A stretch of DNA of 64,000 nt from Henricia sp. BOLD:AAB3569 (Eukaryota > Echinodermata > Asteroidea > Spinulosida > Echinasteridae): contig JBBELK010001071.1 of assembly GCA_037783545.1 (NCBI GenBank), positions 1-64,000 of the forward strand, read 5' to 3'. This document shows positions 12,659-25,275 of this stretch, piece by piece. The notes beneath the pieces are model-generated. The model saw only the letters and a list, made by a program, of their open reading frames with translations. It was not told the DNA's origin and made no database searches. The stretch's first letter is position 1. The number at the start of each line of letters is the position of its first letter. The translations under genes were made by a program, and so were the position numbers.

Positions 12659-13944
12659 ATATAAAACATTGAAAGTGTTAATTCAACACTCGTTTTAAGC
12701 ATACATCTGAATCGAACGCTTATAAAGTTGGAGATTTTGTAACAGTACGCTATGGGAAACATGACATACGGACAAAGCTGTTAGTTGCCCGAGGGCCAGG
12801 CCGTCTGTATCGGGGGATAAGTCGCGTAAATACCGCTAAAAGTACACACTAGGGGTGACTAGGACACCGGGATTAACACATAATTCTCCCCGTACAGAGA
12901 GTCATTTTACTTCTCCAAACTGTGCCGTGGAAATCCCCCAAAGCCTTCGTGAGATGAAACCTGTGAAACCTGGCTCCTTATTCGAAGCCTGACCCAAAAT
13001 GCAACGGAATTGATTATTTTCTACCAGCGTTCTTTTTGGGCTTGATTGATACCGAAAGGTGAATTTAGTGACGGGCCAAAACCCTCGGATTTTAGCGTGT
13101 GTGGCGTTTTAGTCAAAAATTTCTCAAGCTAGAACCGACCCTTGTAAACTACTCAGAGTGTTTGTGATGGTATTTTTATGGGGCAACCAATTAGTCTGGT
13201 GTCTGCTCTTAGCACATTGACGCGGCGTTTGAAGCTTGCCGCGTCTTGGGTTTGAATGATTACTGCTTTTAACTTGCAGACGTTCGGTCCAGTCACTCTA
13301 ACCTCGGCGAATTCATGTTCTGTCATGTTCTTTCTCAATTTCTGATTATTTGATGTAAGATCGTGCTTGAGGAGACAGATTATTGAGGCGAATTTAGGAT
13401 GAATAGTTAGGACATTAATGATCTCGATTACGAGCATGGTTCGGATAAAAAAAAGTTGAAAAACGATTCACTAGAAACGAAAATGCGAACAGTAAAATAT
13501 ATTTTTGGAGGCATCCTTGTTCTGGTATCCCATACTCTCACATAACCTATGGGGCTGTTTCAAGTTTTCCGTATGATCGATTTATGGTTGTGACTGAAAC
13601 TGGAAGCACATTGGTGACCTTGCGCGGCGAGCGAGTACATGTAGGTTCAACATGCACGACCAGTAAATCCCATGCCCTATGCCCTGCCTTCACCTTCCGT
13701 GGCAGACGGTTGGCCGTAGGTCCTCGGAGATCCTGAGAAAGCGAATATTCCCAGAGTATAGGCACGAATTACCACTTGGACAAATTGCCTTTGCAGTTTT
13801 GTGCAGACTTTCCTCCGTGAAGTGACCTTGGGGGTGATTTTTTTTCCAAGTCATTTCTTGGACTGTTTTGAGCTTTCTCACTATTTTCCCTCAATCTTAA
13901 GCTTGTCGGAGAATGATAGTCGAGACCATTCTTGTGAAAATGAA

Positions 13945-14054
13945 CGAATAGAGGAATTTCGAGGGTCTCTGTGCTTTCTTTTGTGATAAATTTTGCAAAT
14001 GAAAAAACGCGTGACGTAATACAGTCCCTCAACATCTGAAACGAGGCTGCCAGT
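13945..14054 (+). repeat. Dispersed repeat copy 2 (see 2424)
   Basis: Order of shared blocks as in copy 1, but with a single CATCTGAAACGAGGCTGCC unit. Confidence 0.7.
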
Positions 14055-17000
14055 AGCCAGTCCTAATTTGAAATTTGTTAGGATGCTTTTGTAAAGTTTG
14101 TGGAACCGAAGTCGATACTGGTATTACCCAAGCTTAGTCAAGAGGATCGATGAGTAACCCAATCAACTCCCTCAACCCACCGGCTTGGTTTTAGCATAGT
14201 TTTAGGTCACCTTTCCTCATACTGTATCTAAGCCCAAAACGAACAACAAATGTGTTGTAGGTGTCCGATGTACTTGTCGACCACAGCTTACCTTTCATAA
14301 TTAATTAATTAACCGCAATAATTACCTGCAGGCTGTCCAGTATTAACAATTCGGGAGTTAAGAGCTTAAACGCGATAGAACGGCATAGGAAGCGAGGTTA
14401 AGGGCGGGGGAGGTTGCTTTTTAAACAGATTTTGTAAAATGTACCAAAAAGGGCAGGATTTATTATTGAGCAGTAGTACGTATAGGCCCATCAATATATC
14501 ACTGCATGTATCTCCTGTGATCATGATATAAAACACGGCATGTAAACTGAGTGCACGTAGAATTTCAGCAATTTATAAGAAGTCTCGCTAGATCGTGCAA
14601 AACCAAGGCCTGTTTTGATGGAAAACCCCTCCACTTCAAACATATCGCTTGATTAAAAACGCTTTTCGCGGCCTGGTCCCGTCTGCTGGCCGAAATTGGA
14701 CGGATCACGGTGTCCGTTTGGGCCGATTGACCATAATTAAAGGATTTTATCCCAAAGTTGTGACGACGCGGGCGAAATTGTTCACTACAGTTCATATAGG
14801 CCTACGGTATGAGTAAAATTGTAGACGTTAACACGTGCTTTACCATGTAAAGCAGTTTGGGGTTTGGAAAGTAGGGAATTTAAGATCAGATCACTATTTA
14901 GAAGAAAACATTCCACAGATCTAATTCTGAAGAATACTAATATAGATTTTGTGAGAAAACCGTCAAGAAATAAATCCACGTCTTGAGTTAAAATCGGAAA
15001 TGTCATCGAAAAACTACTCGGTATAAACGTACCTCCAAGACAGTGCGCGGCGAGACGTTTATAAATTAAAGATTTGTACCATCTTTCCAGAGATGTAGGC
15101 CTACAGTTAGTGCGACATTTTCTGAAATTTGTTAAATGATGCAAACCGTAATCCTGACATGCGTGTATTTGTTATTCATAGATGTATACCAGGTTACGAC
15201 GGCGTTTGCAGCTGTATCGTCATGTGATTACACTCGCATCCAATACCTCCTGAGGTTACGCAATAAGTCGCCGCATGTATTAATCTTAAATTATTAGTTC
15301 GAGGACTTCGGCGAGAACATTACTTCAAATTTGTTGCCGTGACGTCATCGATGACGTAAGACCATGGCAACCACCACAGACTACAGTCGAGGGACTCGGG
15401 GATCAAACCACATACAGACCGCACACCGCTAGACTTCCATCTATACCCCGGGTGTCATCAAGTCTAAATTACAGCTCAAAGCACCGTTAAGTACCGGCAA
15501 ACTCAGCCCCTCTTTGGCTAATATTGATTGTTGGTCGCACTATTTTTCTGGCTCTCCACTTCCAATTACTGGTTTGTATACGGAGACGACGCGGCGATGG
15601 ACCAATCACAACACGTGCTGTTTGGATTGTAAATACGAACGGAAGCTCGTCCCTGATTGGCCATCGAACCATTCTCATTTGGGCGAGACGACAAGATAGC
15701 CCCGGGTTAAGCCCTATGAACGCAGATAACAAACAAGACGCCATCATGAGACATAAATCATACATATCATTCGCTGTCATTTTGTTCGGATTTCGGTTTC
15801 CTTGTGATTACTTCCTGAACAGCGTGCTTTCATCTCCGTCTTTGGCGAAGCGGTAACGATAAACATGATGAATTCGAAAATGTCGTACATTGCTGTGTTT
15901 GTGATCCAGGCCGTTTTCACATCGAAATATAAAGTTGAATAGCAAATACCAAATGGTAGCTAAGTGGTTCTATAGATCATCGAGAAGTAAGTTTAACGCT
16001 CTTACTCCATCCTTCGGATGGGAAAGCCGTGGTTCCCTGGACGCGCAAGTGACTCTCCGGGTTCCAAAGATATAACTTTATTCGGTGTTTCTTGCCGGTT
16101 GTTCAAAATCACCAACCTATCTGATGAAAATCATGATCGTGCTTTATCTAAGATGGATACTATCGGGGGAAACATTAGGATCGAAAGCGAAATAAGATAT
16201 GGTACAGAAAGCAATAATTCACGGGATACAGAATCATAATCTACATAAGATTTACGTGGTTAAATCAATATGCTGTAAAGTTAAAACAGGTTTGAGAAAT
16301 GGAGGGCGCGATATCGTCAATTTTCGACGTGCTCGACATGTTGCATTTTCTAAAGTGAGAGTCCCGAGTGCAGAAGCTTGCTTTCTATAATTCATTTATT
16401 TTTCACAGCCGGAATAAAGCCACGAGAACAAAATAGGATAGGAATTGATTAAGCTTAAAAACACTCGCTATATACGAGCAAAGCGAGAACCGCAAACGGG
16501 CAGCGAAAAGCAGGAAAAGGTGAAAGCTGCCCTAGGCCAGTGTGGAAGGAGAGTGCTGGTTTGGCGAAGGCTTAATCCGCACATAACCTCCGATAGTCTT
16601 GCTTCAATTGGCAAGCACCGGATATTATCCTAGCGCGGCGAGCAGAGAGAGGGGGAAAAGGAGCAAGTTAGTCGGGAGAGAGAAAGGAAAAAAAGCGGTT
16701 TGGAATCGTGTCCGTGTCGAAATAGGAATCACACGAAGCAGCGAGGTCTGAACATGCCCTCGGGGGAAACAGTCATTTTGGCCGGTAGGGAATGGCGAGG
16801 AATAATCGGCTCCGATCATATCTTGAGGAATTGCTCTCCACAAAACGACAATTACAACTGTTTTTCCAATTCTTGATCCAACATTATTGTAGTTCCAGTC
16901 CTATATACCTTTGCCGCGGTTATCGCAACCCCTGACATATTCGATTTTGAAGTGGCTGCCCTATATGCAGTTATTGCTGTGGAATATTTCATGCACATTT

Positions 17001-17379
17001 TCGTATACATTGCAGAGAAATTTGCCTAAAATTGCAAATTGTGGACCTATAATTAAATTTAACTGCAGCAGTCACAGGAACATACACGGCCCAGGCCATC
17101 AATGATTATATTTCCGGACTTAATTGCAACATTCAGACATAGCCATCTTAGATGTGTTTGAAAATTATCCTTTCTTAATTGCTATTTATTGTCTTCACAT
17201 AATGTCCCCTATAACTTGAGTGATATTTAAAGAAATACAGGATATACATGTACTGCCCTCGAAAGTAATCATCCCAGTCGAAGAAAGAAATAGCCTAATT
17301 TCAGGACTTTAGTGTCCCGGCTATAGGCAACTACGTCAAACCTATAGTAATAATCATTTTATTTCGAAAATAGTTGTTT

Positions 17380-17516
17380 AAAGGCATGAGGCTCGTCAGC
17401 AATGCGCGCGCGCCAAATTCGTAACACAAATACGCAGCTCCATGCCTTTGCTATGGAGCTGCGTATTTCGTGGCACGAATTTGGCGCGCGTGCATTGCTG
17501 ACGAGCCTCTGCCTTT
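17380..17516. mobile_element. Fold-back family 2, copy 1
   Basis: The arms AAAGGC..GAGGCTCGTCAGCAATGCGCG and their complement enclose ACGCAGCTCCATGC and TATGGAGCTGCGT, making an almost complete hairpin of about 137 bases flanked by TTTAA. Other copies: 28872-29011 and 56869-57004. Confidence 0.88.
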
Positions 17517-20500
17517 AAATCGGATTTCGATATGAAGTTTCCACCTGTTGTTTCATGCATTTCAGATCAAAACCATTCGGAGAGAATGAAAAAGTCTCAA
17601 TCATTTCGGCCAGTAAATGAATGGAAATCCGAGACGATCATGTGAGTATGGAAAGCATTGATTTATTGCGGATCTGTCGGTCTTGGGTAAAATTGGAGAA
17701 GTTCTTGAAGCAGTATGATGACTCGGGGTTCCAAATGCCGCCTCGATGTAATGGGCGGGAGGGTTATATAGCTCGATGACGCTGTGTTAGAACAATGGAA
17801 TATCAGCTTTCAAATTATACAGGATGAAGCAGAAATGCAGTAAAACCACTATTCAATTTGTGAATATCAAACACAATACTTCCAAATTACTATACGAGAT
17901 GTCGTTTTTGACTTTAAGTTAATGTCGTCAATCCCGCTAAAGTAGATAATAATTAGGCCATACCGTTGGTCATGCATGAACGAATACCATTGGCTTCTGC
18001 CCGTTGACGTATCCTTTTTTTCATTTGTAAATACTTCGTTAATACTTGTAAATACCTTATGATAATGACATACTTAAGGAAGTTGTATATTTTACCTTGC
18101 GAATGAAAAAAAATGACATCGAGAGAGTTCAGTAATCATACGTTTCTGAAATTTAAAAAAATAATTAAAGCACTCTAGAAACCATCGAACAACAGACGAT
18201 ATAGCAAACCAAACGGATCAACACATCACATGCACACGGGGCCGGCTCTGCGCCAGATCCTCGCACACCGCGTGTTATAATGAATTGAATGGACCGTATA
18301 ATACACACCATTCCGTATTTAGTTTGAAATCGAGAAGGTGCACTCACAAACATACTCTCCATCCATAGACTTGGCAGGCAGATAGTTCCCTAATGACTCC
18401 ACGCGTAGAATAAACAGCGTTTAAACACTCGTATCATGAGATCGGTAAATGTCACACTGTTAAAGAGATATGTGAAAAGGGAGACGGTCAAATAGTGGGA
18501 TATTTCTAAAACGATTAAGGAGGGCTTTGTTGTATGGTCTTTACGGCAAGAAGTAATGTAAAGGTTATAAGTCTAAAAATATATCAATAAAAGACTGATT
18601 TGATTTAATGGCGTGCAGATCGCACAGCAAAAAAACAAATGCCACTATCAGATGATCTTTATTTCAAAGCCTGTAAACAAACATTAAACATCAAAGCGAA
18701 CTACCAAGTTTTAAAAATTATACGAAATATACTTTGTAAAAACGTCATATACGGTTTTAAAAATGGGATTTCGAAATTCCTTTTCGACTGCAGGTGAGTA
18801 GGCCTAATTGTCCATAATTGTACGGTGCCATTTTCAACTGTTTGTCTAAAAAAAATTGGATTTTTGCCTGAAAATCGCCAACAGTTGACCATTCCGCATA
18901 TTTTTGTCTTACGGGTACACGTAGCTCATTAACATATTTAAAGGTAGAACACATGATTGGTAAACTGTTAAAAGGGGGCGTTATTTCCACTCGTAATTAT
19001 AGAAGCCCATGTTGATAAAACTGCCTTGTAGAAATTTCAGCCACATAGGTGCAGTAATACTTCAGAAAATTTGAAAAATCCATGCATGGTTTTTGTGTTG
19101 AGTTGAATAGTTAAAAAAGGCTTTTGCAAAAGACTTTTTATAATTATAGAATACCACCTTCAGTTGTTAATTTCTCACACAAAATACCATTTTGGACTGA
19201 AATAAAATCATGTGCACGGTACCATTGTTATTAATACTTTTAGTAGAGGCCTATAAGGTTTTTCTTGTCAACTCGTGAAAAAAAATTGGGGTTACTGCAA
19301 AGGATGTACCTTTAAGCCAGTTGGCGCTCATTCCATGAACCCTGGAGCATCACATTCAATGTGTGTCGATTCTAACTTGATCTTGAGTTGAGCCAAGGAA
19401 CTATACGTCACAACAAGGAACCCTTTGTTAAAATTGCCAACCAACAAACATGACCATTTAAAACTGTTTTATGTGTAATAGCGTATAGGCCCTAGGCCTA
19501 TAGCTGCACCCCAGATCCATATTCCTGAAAATGACAAAAACCACTCATGTCATCACCTTTAAACTACAGCATGGAATAAATTGCATGGTTTTCGCTTTTT
19601 CTTCTTCAAAAAACAAATCGTTGAAGAATTCCCCATCATCCGGAGCCCCATCCCGATCGATCAGTATACTCGTACTGAAAACATCGCCCTATAACCATCA
19701 TGCAAAACCATAATATAGAAATCGTCAATATTTTCGCGCGTAATCCTGCGCGAGCTATTTTTTCCCGCGCTTTCTAACCCGGGTCATCCTCAAAGCGTGG
19801 GAAATTAATCTGCGAGGTGACGAGATCGCCGCATAATATTGAAATGTCCCGCAAGAACTCGAAATTAAAAATCGGGGGAAAGGGTGAAAAATTCCGGAAT
19901 GTGCTAAAATTAGGCCGATGGATGGATCGGGGAAACTAATGGAATTCTAGCGCTATAGCAAGGTCGTGCGTGCATAATGCCTGTGCAGGTTTTGCCAATG
20001 GGCTTAATCAATACCAATATTAATGTTAACACATTTTAATAATTTCGGTTGAAAGTTTTAAAAAAAAAACCCTGTATGAATGCCTTTTCTGCGCGATAGA
20101 CAGATATCAATTCAATGTTTAATTAATTTTAAAAACCTGTCCAGTTAGATCAATCCTAATCTGGCAATTTTCTACTGTTCAACTCCTCATTGTGCACTTT
20201 TTGTCCCGTATTAAATCCCCTTTCAATCCTTATAAGTACAGCCTGTTTGCAAAGATGGATACCAATGTTACAGTACTGCATGGGGCGTTACTAATCTGCA
20301 ATTATGAATTGGCATAGGTACCGAGTGCTCCATTTGTAAAGAGATTTTGTAAATGAGAAATTAGGAATTGAATGAGGTAATACAGAATACGCGGTGGTAC
20401 GTAAAGGACATGCTATAAATGACGTCATAGGCGTGACTTATGAATAATTCATTAACCCCCTGTTCCATGCATTGGAGGCGGTTAATGCATAATTACTCAT

Positions 20501-20593
20501 GTTGATGACGTTGCCATTCTACATGTTTCCCCTGTTGTCTTTGCTGTAATAATAAATATTTTCAAATCCGGAACGAGTCGTCAAACCAATGTC

Positions 20594-20732
20594 AGGCTGG
20601 ATCCGAATTAGTGGCTTTGGCTGTGGCTATGGCTGTTGCTATGCTGTTGCTATGGGCGGACAATGAAAGTCCTTAGAAACAGCATAGCAACAGCCGCAGC
20701 CACAGCCAAAGCCACTAATTCGGATCCAGCCT
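20594..20732. mobile_element. Fold-back element, about 139 bp
   Basis: AGGCTGGATCCGAATTAGTG with GGCTTTGGCTGTGGC is repeated in inverted orientation at the right end. The interior is GGCTGTTGCTATG repeats on one arm and complements on the other. TIR-only element with no ORF. Confidence 0.82.
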
Positions 20733-23700
20733 TACTCGATCTAAAATAGGCCCCGATTATTAGTCGCTGCCGGTAAAGCGCCCCCAACGACCTTACAAAG
20801 TTGTCCGTCCGTTGGCCCGAACGCTTACAATGACGTATATCATATTCTCGTACTGTGCACGGCCGAGCACTTGCCGATTCGTAAATCAGTATCGTATACA
20901 AACTGCGTGATTAATGTTAACCAAAGATTGCTGGAGCAATTTAGCTGGCTGACTTCCACGGCAAGCTGTAACTTCACACGGATTCAACTAACTGTTGCGT
21001 GTCTTCCGAGGAGGAATTCTGAAAATCTTAAGATGAGTTGCGTATTTATAGCGGTTCGCCAAACTGGTAGGTGGATTTTATTTCTTTCTCGCGCAGACAG
21101 CCGGTTTCAACCTCAGAGAACATCCGAGGTAGGGCTTAGGTTTTTGTTTTCGTTCTGTTGCCAAAATATGACATTGTGATAATTTGTGCACATACCGATA
21201 ACTCATAAATCTAAGGTTTGGGCATATAAATTACCGTGTGGGTTTAGTAATTGCGCCGTGCGTGAGGGAGCCTTGCGGAGGCTTTGGTTTGCCGATATCA
21301 CGTCAATGTCGTGTTAACAACTCGGATTTACAACTTCCAAGTCAGTTTTTGACGTAAACTCTGCAATGTCTACAATCAGTCATTTTGCAACCGGTATGTT
21401 GGAAGTCTTAAACTAGACATGACAGACATTATTTAGGTTTGGAGTGATGCTTAAAATATATGGGTCAGCAAATTCAAAAGAGTTTGGACAGCTCAGTTTT
21501 ATATTTGAAACATGACATCACGTCATTAACCGATTTTTTTCTTTTACAATGGTTAAAACTATTCACTTTTAGCAAAGAATTGTATAGTTTTGCGTTTTGG
21601 TGTTATCCAATCCTGTATACGGGCATTGAGATATGTGGTTGGAATCTCGTTATAATGAGATGTCCTTGGGACTTTGCATATTACCTCGTTATAACAGGAA
21701 CCTTGTATTATCAGGAATGAAAACAATGAAGAATTGGGACCTAAATCAGAATATTGTATGCAGCGCTCTTATTATCGGGGTTGAATGTCTGCTTCATATA
21801 ACGCCCTCTGCCGTTTTGTAACCCTCATTGTGTATTATTTTGATTGTGACGCAATACGTATGACAACTTAATTACAACTTAATTACAAAAAAAGCGTAAC
21901 GAGATCAGAAACAAATGCTAGGCCTATATGGCAAGCAAACAAACCTTGCGCATGGCCCCACAAAGGCCACACAATCTTAAACAATGACAATGCTTTTAAA
22001 AATGTAAATGTTTCCATAGCAAAAGGCATGCAATTATCATACCACGGCAAACGATAAAAATAACTTAATATCAACACAGCGCCGAACCATAACATTTATC
22101 ATCAGTCGAGCATCATAAATTAAAATCGGGCCGTTATGGAATATGCGATTGTGCACGGCTGTATAATATTTTAAAGAGAAGTTAAAAAGCCATACAATAT
22201 ACGGAGAATGAAATTCAATCGTTTTAGCGATGGAAACGCGAGTTTTCGTCTTGAATCGAATACAAACACAAGAGTATATGTCACGGTATATCCATGGCTA
22301 GAGCTGGGATGTATATGGGCGCCGCGGCGTCCAAGCCCCCTTAGATTTCAGTCTCTATTGTGCTGATTTACCGAACGGCATCTCCGCATTATACGAAGAG
22401 ACGGAGAAAAAAATCCCTGTAATGCGAATCCCCCAAGATATTTGATGAGAGAGAGCATCGGAGCGCGTCTTAATCCGAGAGGAACCGGTTTTTAAGTTTA
22501 GATAATGTTTTTCTGAGTAAAGTCAGCGCAACGTTCGATGGCGACTGTACAACGCGGGAAAACGGAAACTGGCAATTGTTTAGTTTTGGTCCGAGAATCA
22601 CCTTACACAATGTCAGTCCTCTGGGTTTTGGCGCATTATTATCCCCAAACCGGAACAGTTTGGATTTTAGACGAAATCTCCCGAGAAATGAAAACGTCTA
22701 TCCTTTGTTAGATTTCCCAGATTTACCGTAATTGTTGGCTTTCTGCAGAGTTTTATTTGAATAATATCCTGTCAATGTCTGCCGGTTTTCTCTAAAGTCA
22801 TGACGACACGATGGTCGATATCCGTCTCATATCGGTGACTAATTCTCATGTAACTTGAGTCGAGGTTTGCGGAATCCAACAATTTTCAACAATGATCCGA
22901 GTGAATGAGTTTTCATCTAAAGACCACATTTTATTTGATCTGATCTTAACGTGAAAGGAAAACGCCCGGGGAACTTTGAAAGCCTGCAAAAATATATAGA
23001 CATTGCCAACCACGCATTGGCTTGCGTGCTTATATCGTATCTTCCTAACACCCATACGGAAACCGCATGGTTAAGAGACTTAATATGACACTATAGCGGA
23101 GGACTTGAAGACTATCCAGTACGATGCAAAAATATAAATGGACCTAAAACTTAAGTCATTTTACAATAGGTTCAGGACTCCAGCTTGAAAAACCCCAACA
23201 TCTGTCCCTTTTTGCCAGATGTCGTGTGACATTTTGTCTGATGTGCTTAATTAAGGAATGAGGTCAAAGGTCGTGTCATTCAAAAGTGACTTCATCTGTG
23301 GCCGTATATATTTAAAACACGATTATCCGTCGGATAAGCTATACTCGGGGTAGGCCTAAACCTTATATGAAGTCCTGGCCGATTCAGCATCTCACTCGCT
23401 GCAGTTATGGCCGCTTTTTGTGTTTGGCCATCGAAGTAAAATACCAGCGTCGATACCGATACTTATACTTGTGTCGGCGATATATCGAGTTTGCAGTATC
23501 GAATATCGCCAGTATTGTTGCCTCTGCGAAGAGGTTAAAACGATATTCATTTGAGGTCTATCGTTTCCAAATAATGAATTCGAATTTCGAATATTGTTAA
23601 ATTGCTTGAATTGCGTTTAGCGCAGCACTGTTTATACTTTGCTAAAACAAAGATATTTTGTTAAAAGTGGTATATATCCGTCTTCTTTAAGATATTCAAC

Positions 23701-25216
23701 AGTGCAAACTTTTGACGATCTTTAAGGTAAATTGAAAGGTATAGGCCTACTACATGCATGTAATCCATAATGTGTCTCATTAATTTTGATGGTTTCACTA
23801 TACGACATGCAGAATGTTCGATTTACTGAGTGTGCAAAAACGGGTCTGAATTAAGTTCAGAAAGTGCTTCTTCAAGTTAAATTGAAGAAGTAAAATTTAC
23901 AAAACATTCACGTGATTATATAAATTTCGAAATTGGATGAGCAGCTCGTTTACCATGCAATACCAGAAAAAACAGCCCCGGGTTGAAGTCAGATTTGGCA
24001 CTTACGGCACAATTCTTAATTGAAAACTATTAGGGGCCTATACACGGACATACCATTTTGCTTCTTGTTTCGAACATTCATATCTAGGACATTTAAGCAT
24101 GCTAGCATGTCTAAACGGGTTTTTGAGGATGAGGTGATATATCGTAACTGTTACGAGCAAGTTATACTTACTAATTTATTTCTCAACAATAATAAACCCA
24201 CGAAGTGCGAAAATGTCTTATAAAAAAACCCAAGCTGTCCAAATGTCACAAGTAACAAAGACCACGATCCTTTTACGAGGTAAAATTACGATTCCTTTCT
24301 GAAACGAATAAATTATTCCGTTTGATGCCAGTCGAATATCAACAGAGCTATCTTAACGAGTGTACCTAACCTTTCCATCTCTCCGAATTATCATAAAACG
24401 TATCCCATATTAACCCGAGAAGTTCCGGATACAAGTTTAAACATGTCTTCCTCGGATATATCTAAGATCAAGGTGACATGGCCGAGTTGACCAGGCTTCT
24501 CAAGTTTCTAATTTGTCATTTATACCCCTCGGAAGCCGCGCATGCAGAGAAACATTTTGTCAACGCACAAATAATTAAAGATGACCTAGGATATTTCGGG
24601 TCACAACATTTTATTGGGGCACTTTGTCACCAGATGAAGGAAAGCAGCCATGTATACATTTCTACGACTGGTATGACATAAATCTAAACGGAGTTTGATG
24701 GAACCCATGTCACGTTATCCTTCCGCGCTTTATATCGTGCTAAAGTAAACCACTCGAAGTCGGTTGAGTTGGTGTCTCAAACGGTTATGTTACCCCACAG
24801 AGAGAGAGAGAGAGTCCTCGCTCGCTCCAGAGGTATTATTTACAGATTCGGATGGGACTTTATGAACGGCCAAGTCTCAATTTCTTTGCATTATTAACCG
24901 TTGGCCTCCTCATAATCAGCCCACTGTTTATATCACACGGGGCCTTGCAGACTGTCTCTTAGTAATTGTGCTGAAAATGTTCTTTTAGCGAATCGGGATA
25001 AAAACGAGACTCCGGTCTATAGGTATATACCATCCCCCAATAACTGACCCATCGATATCCCAAAATTCCAACATTAAGACGCCAACATTATTTAAAATGT
25101 TAATATTAAAAGTTGCCATTTAAGTAATTTCTGTGAAGAAACGATTAAGAGATGCTTAGCTTTAGAGTTGGGAGGCCCCTACATTTATATCTAGGGGAAA
25201 ACTCACGGAATGAAGT

Positions 25217-25275
25217 TGGGACTGAAAACCCCCAAACCACATAACCCGGACAGGATTCGAACCGGGGCCACAGGT
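25217..25275 (-). repeat. tRNA-derived SINE fragment (B-box side)
   Basis: On the minus strand CCCCGGTTCGAATCCTGTCC carries a perfect Pol III B box, followed by GGGTTTTCAGTCCC. The same GGGACTG.AAACCC context occurs at 45040-45103. No intact tRNA fold. Confidence 0.45.

Larger units (their letters stand above)
8770..17379. other. Gene-free stretch between repeats
   Basis: Apart from the separately listed repeats, only unrecognised open frames are seen, for example 142 codons on the minus strand at 9610-10038, 140 codons at 11452-11874 and 119 codons minus at 14785-15144. A CTCCATCCTTCGGATGGG string at 16006-16023 resembles the SINE-type sequence at 42700. Confidence 0.55.
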